This document shows, piece by piece, positions 50,836-59,433 of a DNA stretch of 64,000 bases (its first letter is position 1; every line of letters starts with the position of its first letter). Below the pieces are notes generated by a model that made no database searches, was not told where the DNA came from, and saw only the letters and a program-made list of their open reading frames with translations. Both the position numbers and the translations under genes were made by a program. The stretch is from Nitrospirota bacterium (lineage in GTDB: Bacteria > Nitrospirota > Nitrospiria > Nitrospirales > UBA8639), in NCBI GenBank assembly GCA_003695915.1, contig RFGF01000041.1:62001-126000 (forward strand). The letters run 5' to 3'.

Positions 50836-51800
50836 CCGCGCCTTCGATTCGGGAACAGTTTGCCAAGACAATGCTTCAACTCGGGCAAGCGGATGAATCG
50901 CTGGTTGTGCTTGTCGGCGATATTAGCCATTTTCTGTTGCAGCCGTTTGCCAAACGGTGTCCCGGGCGCTACCTCAATGTGGGCATTTGTGAAGCCACCA
51001 TCGCGAGCATGGCAGCCGGAATGGCGAAATTGGGATTCCGACCGGTCATCCATACCATTGCCCCTTTTCTCGTTGAGCGGGCGTTCGAACAAATCAAATT
51101 GGATTTTGGGTATCACCGGCTCGGTGGCAATATCGTGACGGTGGGCAGTGCATTCGATTACGCCAATCTCGGCTGTACGCATCATTGTTATGGCGACTTT
51201 GCGCTGTTAAAAACGTTGCCCGGCACGCAAATCGTCTATCCCGGGAGCCCCGTAGAATTCGACGTGCTGTTTCGCCAAAGTTATCGCAATTCGTGCATGA
51301 CCTATTTTCGCGTGCCTGCTCATGGTCATGGACAGATATTTGAGGAACAAGATCTGACGTTGGGACGCGGGATTCGCCTCTGTGCAGGCACAAATTTGAC
51401 CCTTGTGACCACTGGTCCACAGCTGAACAATGCGTTGGTAGCACGATCGCTGCTCCAGAACGATGGATGGGATTCGGAGGTTGTCTATCTTCACACGATT
51501 CGTCCGCTCGATACGGAACTGGTCCTGAACAGTGCCAGAAAGACCAAAAGAGTCTTAGTGATCGAAGAACACATGCGCAGTGGAGGGCTCGGAGACGATA
51601 TATTGCGGGTTCTGAGCATGGAGACCGGGATTCAGATTGATAACTTGGGAATACCGGACGAATTCGTAAGGGGTTATGGATCCTATGAGGACCACTGTCG
51701 TGGCTTGGGACTGAGTGCAGAAGGTATCGTCAATCGAGTGAGGAGGCAATTTGGGACGCCTCGCCGGGCTCGCTCTGCGGAAAAAGTTGCATGTCTGTAA
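50832..51800 (+). CDS. Transketolase-like C-terminal subunit (split ThDP enzyme, pair B)
   Basis: The 322-residue protein has the transketolase pyrimidine domain with catalytic Glu in VGICEATIASMAAGM, IVYPGSPVEFDV and the C-terminal VVYLHTIRPLDTEL plus EEHMRSGGLGDDIL. It starts on an ATGA overlap with its N-subunit. Its family is that of transketolase or DXS-like C-subunits of unknown specificity. Its end overlaps the next methyltransferase gene by ten bases, so the whole block is one transcript. Confidence 0.9.
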   Translation: MTAPSIREQFAKTMLQLGQADESLVVLVGDISHFLLQPFAKRCPGRYLNVGICEATIASMAAGMAKLGFRPVIHTIAPFLVERAFEQIKLDFGYHRLGGNIVTVGSAFDYANLGCTHHCYGDFALLKTLPGTQIVYPGSPVEFDVLFRQSYRNSCMTYFRVPAHGHGQIFEEQDLTLGRGIRLCAGTNLTLVTTGPQLNNALVARSLLQNDGWDSEVVYLHTIRPLDTELVLNSARKTKRVLVIEEHMRSGGLGDDILRVLSMETGIQIDNLGIPDEFVRGYGSYEDHCRGLGLSAEGIVNRVRRQFGTPRRARSAEKVACL

Positions 51801-52474
51801 CGGCTAAAGAAAAACAGAATCAAGCACAACTTGATCGGTATTTTGCACAAGGGGGAGTTCAACTGGGCCCTTGGACGAGTCATCTTTGGCGGGATGACCC
51901 GAGACACCTCGGATTCCTTTTGGCCAGATATAAATTTTGCGCCAAAATGCTTTCCGGCAAACGTCGCGTCTTGGAGGTGGGATGCGGCGATGCCTTCGGC
52001 ATGAGGGTTGTACAACAAACGGTTGAGTCTATCTGCGGTATCGATCTTGAGCCGCAGGTCGTGGCGGATGCCCAACGTCGATTGGCCGTTGAACAACAAC
52101 AAGGCGTTACATTGAAAATTCACGACATGACGGAGAGCGGGCTAGAAGAGAAATTCGAGGCAGCATATTCCCTGGACGTCATCGAGCATATTCCCAAGGA
52201 ACGGGAGCATCGCTTCATGACGCATCTCTGTCAGTCGCTTATCCAACATGCGGTATGCATCATTGGAACGCCCAATATCACGGCCAGCGTCTATGCGAGC
52301 CCGTTCGCGGCCCAAGGGCACATTAATTTGAAAAGCGCGGAAACGCTTCAGACGTTGTTGGTCCCATACTTTCGACACATCTTTTTATTCTCCATGAATG
52401 ACGAGGTCGTCCATACCGGATTTTATCCCATGGCACATTATCTGTTGGCAATGGGTGTGGAACTACGTGTCTAA
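51791..52474 (+). CDS. SAM-dependent methyltransferase (class I)
   Basis: The 227-residue protein has a Rossmann methyltransferase core: VLEVGCGDAFGMRVV for SAM binding, the acidic GIDLE, and YSLDVIEHIPKE. It belongs to the Methyltransf_11/25 clan; the methyl acceptor is not known. The N-terminus is a 30-residue extension. It overlaps the transketolase C-subunit and precedes a radical SAM gene. Confidence 0.85.
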   Translation: MSVTAKEKQNQAQLDRYFAQGGVQLGPWTSHLWRDDPRHLGFLLARYKFCAKMLSGKRRVLEVGCGDAFGMRVVQQTVESICGIDLEPQVVADAQRRLAVEQQQGVTLKIHDMTESGLEEKFEAAYSLDVIEHIPKEREHRFMTHLCQSLIQHAVCIIGTPNITASVYASPFAAQGHINLKSAETLQTLLVPYFRHIFLFSMNDEVVHTGFYPMAHYLLAMGVELRV

Positions 52475-52572
52475 ACGAACCGGCGTTGTAAGAAAAGGCC
52501 TGCTGCCAGAATCAACGAAAATCAACCGAAACGATCGATCGCTTGGTCAGAAACAGCTGGAGAGCGAAATCT

Positions 52573-54261
52573 GTGGTCCGACGAATCAGTTTTGCTGATT
52601 TGACGCATACCGGTCAGTTGGTCGCCTCAAATACCTTTCCGTATGGTGTGTGCCTGGTTGCTGCGTACGCTGAACGGTATTTCGATGGCGCATTGGATAT
52701 CTTCGTCTGCAAGTATCCATCCGATTTCAGCGAATATTTGGATCAAGGCATTCCTCATATCGCGTGTTTTTCCAATTACTCATGGAATTGTTCGTTGGCC
52801 TATGCTTTCGCTCGTCGACTGAAACAGATTGCCCCTGACACCGTCGTCATTTTTGGCGGCCCCAACTATCCGCTGACGCTCGATGAGCAACGAAGATTTC
52901 TGGAGCAACATCAAGCCATCGACTTTTACATTCAATTCGAGGGAGAGCGAGCTTTGCTAGCACTCTTAAAAGAGCTGGAGAGTTGCGATTGGAATGTTCA
53001 GGTCTTCAAACAAACCCATCGCCCGATCCCCAGTGTGCATTATCTCGTTCACGGCACGCTGATTCACGGCGAGCATGCCGGCCGAATTACACAGTTGGAT
53101 GAAATCCCTTCGCCCTATTTGACGGGCCGTTGCGACAAGTTTTTTGACGGGGTGCTGATCCCCATGCTGCAAACCAATCGGGGGTGCCCATTTCGGTGTA
53201 CGTTTTGTACAGAAGGCCAAGATTACTATAACAAGGTCCATTGCTATTCTTCTCGACGGGTCATCGATGATTTGACCTATATCGCGGAACGCGCCACGGT
53301 CCCCGACCTGATCATCGTGGATTCGAACTTCGGGATGTTCAAAGAAGATGTGGCGGTTGCCCGGTATCTTTCGGAGCTTCAACACGTCTATGGATGGCCT
53401 CGCTATATTCATGTGTCTACCGGAAAAAATAACAAGGAACGTGTTCTCGAGGTCGCGGAGTTGGTGAAGGGAGCCATGAGCTTTTCGGCAACCATACAAT
53501 CTTCCGATCCGCGAGTGCTCCAGAACATCAAGCGATCCAATATCTCGATTGATCAACTGATCACGGTAGCCAAGAACGCTGGTCGAATCGGCGCCAATAG
53601 TTACTCCGAAATCATTTTGGGACTGCCCGGAGATTCGGTGTCCGCCCATCGACACTCCATTCTGTCGATGGCTGATGCGGATGTGAATGTGATCCGCATG
53701 TATCAATTGATGATGTTGCCAGGATCAGAATTAGCGCGTCCCGAGTGTCGCCAGCGTTACCGGATGAAAACCCGATTTCGCGTGATGCCGAGAAATTTCG
53801 GCTGTTATCGCTTCGCTCACGAACAGTTTGCGTGCGGCGAGATTGAAGAGATTTGCGTGGCGAATGACACATTGAGCTTTTCGGATTATGTGACGTGTCG
53901 AGAATTTAATCTCACCGTTGAATTATTTTATAACGGTGGAGTCTTCGAGGAGCTGATTCAATTCCTCAAATGGAAAAACGTAAGACCCTCACAATTTCTC
54001 GAAGCTGTGCATGAACATATTCTGACCGAAGCGTCGTCGGTCTTAACCGAAATATATACCGGCTTTCGAAGGGAAACCATCCACGCTCTGTCCTTGTCGC
54101 CAGAGGAGTTGCTGGATCAACTCGCCGATCCTCGAGCAGTCCAACAATACATTTCCGAAGAAAAAGGCAATAATGAGCTTTTTAAATATCGTGCGCTCGG
54201 ATTTTTTATCATATGGACGCACTGCACGATGCGGCGTTTTCGGTTGCTGAAGGCGTATTGA
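52573..54261 (+). CDS. B12-binding-type radical SAM protein, N-terminal part of a frameshifted gene
   Basis: The protein has an N-terminal cobalamin-type domain (about 1-150; FGGPNYPLTLDEQ) and a radical SAM domain with CPFRCTFC (Cys205, Cys209, Cys212, counted from the GTG at 52573), then DSNFGMFKED and the helical second half. It ends abnormally at WTHCTMRRF. After a T6 run at 54202-54207 the coding continues in another frame (54213-54653), which supplies the family's C-terminal region. One more T would join them into a protein of about 693 residues. Start is uncertain between TTG 52543 and GTG 52573; the upstream gene ends at 52474. Confidence 0.8.
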   Translation: MVRRISFADLTHTGQLVASNTFPYGVCLVAAYAERYFDGALDIFVCKYPSDFSEYLDQGIPHIACFSNYSWNCSLAYAFARRLKQIAPDTVVIFGGPNYPLTLDEQRRFLEQHQAIDFYIQFEGERALLALLKELESCDWNVQVFKQTHRPIPSVHYLVHGTLIHGEHAGRITQLDEIPSPYLTGRCDKFFDGVLIPMLQTNRGCPFRCTFCTEGQDYYNKVHCYSSRRVIDDLTYIAERATVPDLIIVDSNFGMFKEDVAVARYLSELQHVYGWPRYIHVSTGKNNKERVLEVAELVKGAMSFSATIQSSDPRVLQNIKRSNISIDQLITVAKNAGRIGANSYSEIILGLPGDSVSAHRHSILSMADADVNVIRMYQLMMLPGSELARPECRQRYRMKTRFRVMPRNFGCYRFAHEQFACGEIEEICVANDTLSFSDYVTCREFNLTVELFYNGGVFEELIQFLKWKNVRPSQFLEAVHEHILTEASSVLTEIYTGFRRETIHALSLSPEELLDQLADPRAVQQYISEEKGNNELFKYRALGFFIIWTHCTMRRFRLLKAY

Positions 54262-54653
54262 TGTCAGCTGCCTCTTTAACGGATTGCGATGCCGTGTATC
54301 TTCGTGAATTGAAGCAATTCAGTTTGTACAGAAAATTGTGCTTGATCGACACCGAACCCGAATATGACGCAACATTTCACTATCGATTTTTGGACTTTGC
54401 CGCTGATCGGTTTGATGGGGACCCGCATCTCTATGCGCAAGGACAGGAAACAACGTTGCATTTTCATCACACGCCGGACCAAAAGGGAATGATGGAAGGC
54501 TATCTGCGACAGTATGGAACCTCTTTGACGGGACTGGGACGAATATTGCTGCGAAGTCATGTTAAACGGTTGTATCGGACGGTATCGATAGGCAAGAGAA
54601 CGGAGCGTGTTGCCCAAACGGCTGCATCGAGGGTACCCGTGGTTGCTTCGTGA
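54213..54653 (+). CDS. C-terminal fragment of the radical SAM gene at 52573 (after frameshift)
   Basis: The 146-residue reading frame has no start signal and begins with sequence that directly continues the previous frame: KYRALGFF then YHMDALHDAAFSVAEG. It includes a later DQKGMMEGYLRQYGTSLTGL and RILLRSHVKRLYR, which look like the helical end of this radical SAM family. Hence it is most likely not an independent gene. It is listed separately because it is the annotated shape of the sequence; whether it is expressed depends on frameshifting or on a true base being missing. It ends nine bases before the next radical SAM gene. Confidence 0.72.
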   Translation: MDALHDAAFSVAEGVLMSAASLTDCDAVYLRELKQFSLYRKLCLIDTEPEYDATFHYRFLDFAADRFDGDPHLYAQGQETTLHFHHTPDQKGMMEGYLRQYGTSLTGLGRILLRSHVKRLYRTVSIGKRTERVAQTAASRVPVVAS

Positions 54654-54662
54654 GGGCTATCG

Positions 54663-56240
54663 ATGAAAACAGTGTTGATTGTAGTCCCGCCTTTGGTTCT
54701 CCAGCATGACACGGAAGAGACAAGTTTTTCTCGGCCAGATATCGAGTCCTATCGGCTCGTGACCCCTGTCGAGCCAGTCAGTGTGGCGACGGATTTGCAG
54801 CTTCGTGGATTTGCGGTGAGTTTCCTGGATCTGGGTATTTATCGACATGAACGGTTTGAAAAGCTGGCTTTCCGACTCAAAACCATTCGCCCTGATGCGG
54901 TTGTGATGGTTCAGTCCATTTTGACATTTGCCACCGCTCAAGATTGGAATGGCAAGTACGTATTTGACCTGGCCAGACAAGAGAATCCATCTGTGGTCAC
55001 GATTTTGACAGGTGGCCATGCGACGAATTATCCAGGAGAAGCGGTGAAAGCCGGCATTTGCGATTATTCGATTAGAGGGGAAGTCGATTTCGCCGTAGGA
55101 CAGCTTTTGGAAGCCCTTCGGGACGGAGGAGATCTAAGCGGTATCCCAGGCTTATCTTATCGCAGAGGCGATGAAATCTCTACTACCTCATCGTATGGTT
55201 CGGTGGACATCGCCGCCATACCCATCCCGGATTATGCCGTTTTGGATCAAGAGCATCGCGACCGTTATGCCGCTGTGCTGGAGTTTGGAAAAATTCGCTA
55301 TCCGGAAAAGAGTGCGCGGTATCGGGATATCATGACCTCTCGTGGCTGTCCTCTCCGGTGTGCCTTTTGCAGTGTGGCGCCGCTCCGTGGAGAAAAACAA
55401 CGATATCGGCGAAAGCCTATGGAGCGGGTGATTCGGGAGATCGAATCAGCTCTTGACGAGGGTGTCGAGGAAATTCATTTTTTTGACGATCTCTTTGCAG
55501 AGACGGAATCGCAAGTTTTGGATTTCACCAATGCCTTGGTCAAACACAACCTCAAATTTCATTGGTTCGTCGCACAAGGCATGCCATTGTGGCCCTTGAC
55601 GCCTACGTCGCTGGCGGCGATGAAAGAAACGGGTATGTATCGTCTGATTTGTCCGTTTGAATCGGGCAATGACCGAGTGCTCAAGCGCATCATTGGAAAA
55701 AAGTATTCGACCGTCGATCATCACCATCGCGTTGTCGAATGGGCCAGTCGTTTGGGCATCGAGCTGATTGGAATGTTTGTCGTGGGCATGCCCGGAGAAA
55801 TGCGAGCCGAAATTTTGGATACGCTGAATTTTGCCGAACATCATCCGCAGCTCGATTACTCCGTCTTTTCCATCGCGACCCCCATGGTCGGGACCAGATT
55901 GATGAAGCAGGTGATGAACCGGCAAGAAGGCTTCGATCAAGAGGCTATCAATCGGGTAATCAAACGCACCGTCGCTCTCTATCACACCGAGGAGTTTCAG
56001 CCCTATGAATTGGGTGTCATTCGAGCATTCGATTGGGATCGTATCAATTTCGGGACAGAAGAGCGCTGCCGGAAATATGCCCAAATGGTTGGGCTGACCC
56101 TTCAGCAGCTCGACGAGCTTCGGGACCATGCCAAAGAAACGTTTTTCAGCTTTTTCCCGAATTATCACGGGCCGTTTTCATTTCATGAGCTCATTCACTG
56201 CCCCCGCTTGTATCGAGAAATGGAGCCCCGCATCGCCTGA
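54663..56240 (+). CDS. B12-binding-type radical SAM protein
   Basis: The 525-residue protein has an N-terminal B12-binding-like domain (about 1-150; LTGGHATNYPGEAV, DYSIRGEVD) and a radical SAM core with CPLRCAFC (Cys229, Cys233, Cys236), FFDDLFAETES and CPFESGNDRVLKRI. It resembles proteins of the BchE/HpnP type in layout only. The substrate is unknown; a role in methylating or rearranging a sugar or lipid is possible. It is nine bases after the preceding frame and eight bases before the RmlD-like gene, so it is in the same operon. Confidence 0.85.
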   Translation: MKTVLIVVPPLVLQHDTEETSFSRPDIESYRLVTPVEPVSVATDLQLRGFAVSFLDLGIYRHERFEKLAFRLKTIRPDAVVMVQSILTFATAQDWNGKYVFDLARQENPSVVTILTGGHATNYPGEAVKAGICDYSIRGEVDFAVGQLLEALRDGGDLSGIPGLSYRRGDEISTTSSYGSVDIAAIPIPDYAVLDQEHRDRYAAVLEFGKIRYPEKSARYRDIMTSRGCPLRCAFCSVAPLRGEKQRYRRKPMERVIREIESALDEGVEEIHFFDDLFAETESQVLDFTNALVKHNLKFHWFVAQGMPLWPLTPTSLAAMKETGMYRLICPFESGNDRVLKRIIGKKYSTVDHHHRVVEWASRLGIELIGMFVVGMPGEMRAEILDTLNFAEHHPQLDYSVFSIATPMVGTRLMKQVMNRQEGFDQEAINRVIKRTVALYHTEEFQPYELGVIRAFDWDRINFGTEERCRKYAQMVGLTLQQLDELRDHAKETFFSFFPNYHGPFSFHELIHCPRLYREMEPRIA

Positions 56241-56248
56241 GGTGGGGC

Positions 56249-57109
56249 ATGATAGCGGTTATCGGTTCTCAGGGATTGCTTGGTCGACATGTCATGGCGC
56301 ATTTGGTGCGCTCCGGGTATACCGTCGTGACAAGTTCGCACCGCCCTGGCGCAGATGTCTGTATCGATTTGCGCGAGCCAGTAAAGCCATTCCCATTTCG
56401 CTTCCGTAACGTCTCATGGGCAGTGTTGTGCAGTGCGATCTCGGGTCTCGATCAGTGTGCTCGAGACGTCGCAGGTTCATATCGGTTCAATGTGGTGCAC
56501 ACCATCGAGTTCATTGAACAATTATTCCACCACCATGTTGTCCCGATTTTTTGTTCCTCAGATCTCGTCTTTGCAGGGATCTCGGGGAACTATGCGGAAC
56601 ATGATCCTCGGAATCCCAGCACGGAATATGGACGACAGAAGAAAATCGTCGAAGATTACTTGCTCGGTCAGGACCGACCCTGGATCATCTTGCGGCTCAG
56701 TAAATTGTATGCAACTACGCCGGACGATCGCTCGCCGATCGGTGACACTGTCAGACGACTCCAATATGGAGAGCGCGTCCGCTGTGCGGTTGATCAAATG
56801 ATCACTCCCACGTATGTGCAAGATGTCGCGCGCATCATTGAGTGGTGCATACGAACCAATCGGCGCGGGTGTTATCACGTTGCGGGACCGCAGTCCATGA
56901 CTCGCTATGAATTAGGATTAAAAATCGCGAAGCGGTTACAGGCCGAAGCACGCATTGAACGATGTTCGATCGCTGAGTTGAACTTGTCGGAAATACGCCC
57001 GCTCAATAATACGCTCGATACTCACAAGCTCCGGTCTGACTACGATGGATCGTTGACGACCCTTGATGAGTGTCTTTCCGAGATTCTTCAATTGCCCGTT
57101 GAACGATGA
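56249..57109 (+). CDS. dTDP-4-dehydrorhamnose reductase-like SDR (RmlD family)
   Basis: The 286-residue protein has the RmlD-type cofactor motif VIGSQGLLGRHVM, the Ser-containing FCSSDLVFAG and the catalytic YGRQKKIVEDYLL. RmlD reduces the C4 keto group of dTDP-4-keto-rhamnose; here the substrate could be any 4-keto deoxysugar of the pathway. No RmlA/RmlC partner is in the window, so a rhamnose role is doubtful. It lies between radical SAM genes and starts eight bases after one. Confidence 0.84.
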   Translation: MIAVIGSQGLLGRHVMAHLVRSGYTVVTSSHRPGADVCIDLREPVKPFPFRFRNVSWAVLCSAISGLDQCARDVAGSYRFNVVHTIEFIEQLFHHHVVPIFCSSDLVFAGISGNYAEHDPRNPSTEYGRQKKIVEDYLLGQDRPWIILRLSKLYATTPDDRSPIGDTVRRLQYGERVRCAVDQMITPTYVQDVARIIEWCIRTNRRGCYHVAGPQSMTRYELGLKIAKRLQAEARIERCSIAELNLSEIRPLNNTLDTHKLRSDYDGSLTTLDECLSEILQLPVER

Positions 57110-57194
57110 CTCGCTTCTTGACACGCCGTTGCGTCAGGCTTCCGCTTTCTAGGGAACAGAGGATGAAGGGAATGCCTGCGTCACCGCGTCCACG

Positions 57195-58667
57195 ATGTTC
57201 ATGACTGCAACGACATATCTAGAACAAGGCCGTCAGGCCCGGCGACACGGGAATGTCCAATTGGCGCTAGCGTGTTTTCAGCGAGCCATTGGCGAGAACC
57301 CATATCAGATTGAAGGTTATCGAGAGCTGGGTTCGACGTTAGTAGGTGTCCAGCGTTTTGCTGATGCCGTGGCTGTGTATCGGCAGGCGATTGCCCATGG
57401 GGCTACGCATCCTGATCTTTATCGATCTTTAGGATTCGCAGAATATCGCAATGGGGAGTATGCGGCCGCCGCCGCATCGTTTCGCACAGCACTGACGTTC
57501 AATCCTGACGATGTGTCGGCTGTGCAAGGCTTAGCTGAGGTCTATCGGGTTCAAGGGCGCGGTCGCGAAGCGTTGGAAACGATCGTCAATGCACTGCACC
57601 GCCAACCAGGCAATATCACCCTCTGGGAACTGTGTGCCCAATTGGGTCGCCTTCTGAAGCTGGACGATGTCGCGCGGACCGCCACGGAGCAAGTCCAACG
57701 TCTCGCCGGTAGTGCATCGGAAGCAATCGACAGCCACCGTCTCGATAACATCAATATCGAAATTACCACCTATTGCAACTTTTCCTGTGCCGGCTGTTAT
57801 CGCACCATCTTGATGAATCAAGGACAGTGGAAAAATCGGCATATGGCCGTCGAGGAATTTCGGCGGATTGTCGACGGTCTCCCGCCGACTACCGATGTCT
57901 TGCTCTATGGAGTCGGGGAACCATCTTTGCATCCTCGATTGCCTGAGCTCATTGCTATCGCAGCAAAGGAGACCAAGTTTCAAAGAGTCCTTCTGACAAG
58001 CGACATTTCTGCACGGCAAGTCGAATACTACTTGGAACTGTTCGACAAGGGCCTCGCCTCGTTGACGGTGTCCGTGGATTCATTGGATCAATATCTCGCC
58101 GCTGAATTGCGAGCGGGGACCAAGGTTCGGGAATTAGCGGAGCGGCTCCGCGTACTGGTACAAGCTCGTCCCGGCCAAATTGAGATTCGAACCGTGGTCA
58201 GCACAAAGAATATCCATGCTATTCCCGACCTGTTTTGCACCCTCGATGCTCTCGGACCGTTCACGGTTCATTTGCAACCCTACGATGATCTCGGAAACCC
58301 CGAGGGATGCATTCCGTGGGAACAGCGGGCATGGTTTGTGAACGAAATCCCAACGGTCGCCAGGCAGTTTCCCAATCTACGAGTACGTCTGGGCGAGTTT
58401 TTCCCCTCTCCCGCATTGTGCCAAAAGCCTTGGAAAGAGCCATTCGTGACGGTCGATGGCCATCTGACTCCGTGCTGCCGTATTACCAGTTCGGCGATCA
58501 TTTCATTTGGCAGCCTTCTGGAGGCTCCTTTTGGCGAAGTGTTCGCTTCGGAACAAGCCCAACAATGGCGTGCTGCCTTTTTGAAGGCTTCTCCAGCCGT
58601 TTGTCATGGGTGCCCGATGCACATCGCCCGACGTCCACCTCGCTCAGGTGAATGCGTAAGCCCATAG
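57195..58667 (+). CDS. TPR-radical SAM-SPASM fusion protein
   Basis: The 490-residue protein joins an N-terminal tetratricopeptide region (about 1-165; repeats GYRELGSTLVG, LYRSLGFAEYR, LAEVYRVQGR) to a radical SAM core with CNFSCAGC (Cys194, Cys198, Cys201). It ends in a SPASM-type cysteine-rich domain (LCQKPWKEPFVTVDGHLTP, then PCCRI and VCHGCPMH). SPASM enzymes usually modify peptides or small substrates using extra iron-sulphur clusters. The TPR region may bind a partner, for example a protein to be glycosylated or modified (inference). Starts at 57195 or at 57201. Confidence 0.87.
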   Translation: MFMTATTYLEQGRQARRHGNVQLALACFQRAIGENPYQIEGYRELGSTLVGVQRFADAVAVYRQAIAHGATHPDLYRSLGFAEYRNGEYAAAAASFRTALTFNPDDVSAVQGLAEVYRVQGRGREALETIVNALHRQPGNITLWELCAQLGRLLKLDDVARTATEQVQRLAGSASEAIDSHRLDNINIEITTYCNFSCAGCYRTILMNQGQWKNRHMAVEEFRRIVDGLPPTTDVLLYGVGEPSLHPRLPELIAIAAKETKFQRVLLTSDISARQVEYYLELFDKGLASLTVSVDSLDQYLAAELRAGTKVRELAERLRVLVQARPGQIEIRTVVSTKNIHAIPDLFCTLDALGPFTVHLQPYDDLGNPEGCIPWEQRAWFVNEIPTVARQFPNLRVRLGEFFPSPALCQKPWKEPFVTVDGHLTPCCRITSSAIISFGSLLEAPFGEVFASEQAQQWRAAFLKASPAVCHGCPMHIARRPPRSGECVSP

Positions 58668-58698
58668 GATATGAGCACTCAAGGGAGGCGAGTCTGTC

Positions 58699-59358
58699 AT
58701 GGCTGAAGTCAACCTTCTTGATCGTTATCCGCGTGTCAAACGGCCGGTCGAAGAACGCGGCCAATGCATTACCGAGCAGCACCGCGGTGTGGCCCGTCAT
58801 TTTGGAAAGGAATATTTTGATGGCGATCGTCTGACGGGATATGGCGGTTATCGATATCATCCAAAGTTCTGGCAAGCTACGGTGAGGCGATTTGCCGAAT
58901 TCTATGATTTGGCTGAAGACTGCAGTGTCTTGGATGTCGGGTGCGCCAAAGGATTTATGCTTTACGATTTTCAAGCATTTTTGCCGCAGGCAACGTTTGC
59001 AGGTATCGATATCTCCCCATACGCCATCGCTCATAGCCCTGCATCCATCCGTCCCTTTCTGTGTGTTGGAAATGCCAAGGCCTTGCCCTTTCCTGATCGC
59101 TCCTTTGACCTCGTTATCTCGATCAATACCGTCCACAATCTCCCGATCGAGGAATGCAAACGTGCATTACAGGAAATTCAACGTGTGTCCAAACACCATG
59201 CGTTCGTCACAATGGATGCCTGGCGAAATGACCGAGAACGAGAGCAGTTGATGAAATGGAATTTGACCGCGCTGACCTATTTGCATGTTGAGGAGTGGAT
59301 TGCGTTGTTCAACGAGATCGGGTATGGCGGTGATTATTATTGGTTTCTTGTTGACTAA
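58699..59358 (+). CDS. SAM-dependent methyltransferase (class I)
   Basis: The 219-residue protein has a Methyltransf_11 core: VLDVGCAKGFMLYDF, AGIDISPYAI and the post-I motif LPFPDRSFDLVISINTVHN. N-terminal residues (about 1-55) form a charged extension. The acceptor is unknown; O-methylation of a sugar is the simplest idea in this context. A GGGAGG ribosome site precedes the ATG. Confidence 0.87.
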   Translation: MAEVNLLDRYPRVKRPVEERGQCITEQHRGVARHFGKEYFDGDRLTGYGGYRYHPKFWQATVRRFAEFYDLAEDCSVLDVGCAKGFMLYDFQAFLPQATFAGIDISPYAIAHSPASIRPFLCVGNAKALPFPDRSFDLVISINTVHNLPIEECKRALQEIQRVSKHHAFVTMDAWRNDREREQLMKWNLTALTYLHVEEWIALFNEIGYGGDYYWFLVD

Positions 59359-59433
59359 GTGAAAACCTTGCGCTGGTTCTGATCTCAAGCGAATCACCTT
59401 CCCAGCGCATACTTGGAGGGAGACAACACGCGC

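Noticed and set aside
57119-57133. TTGACACGCCGTTGCG as a sigma-54 promoter before the TPR-radical SAM gene
   Set aside because: GG is GA and the spacing is 11 rather than 12 bases; the score is too poor.
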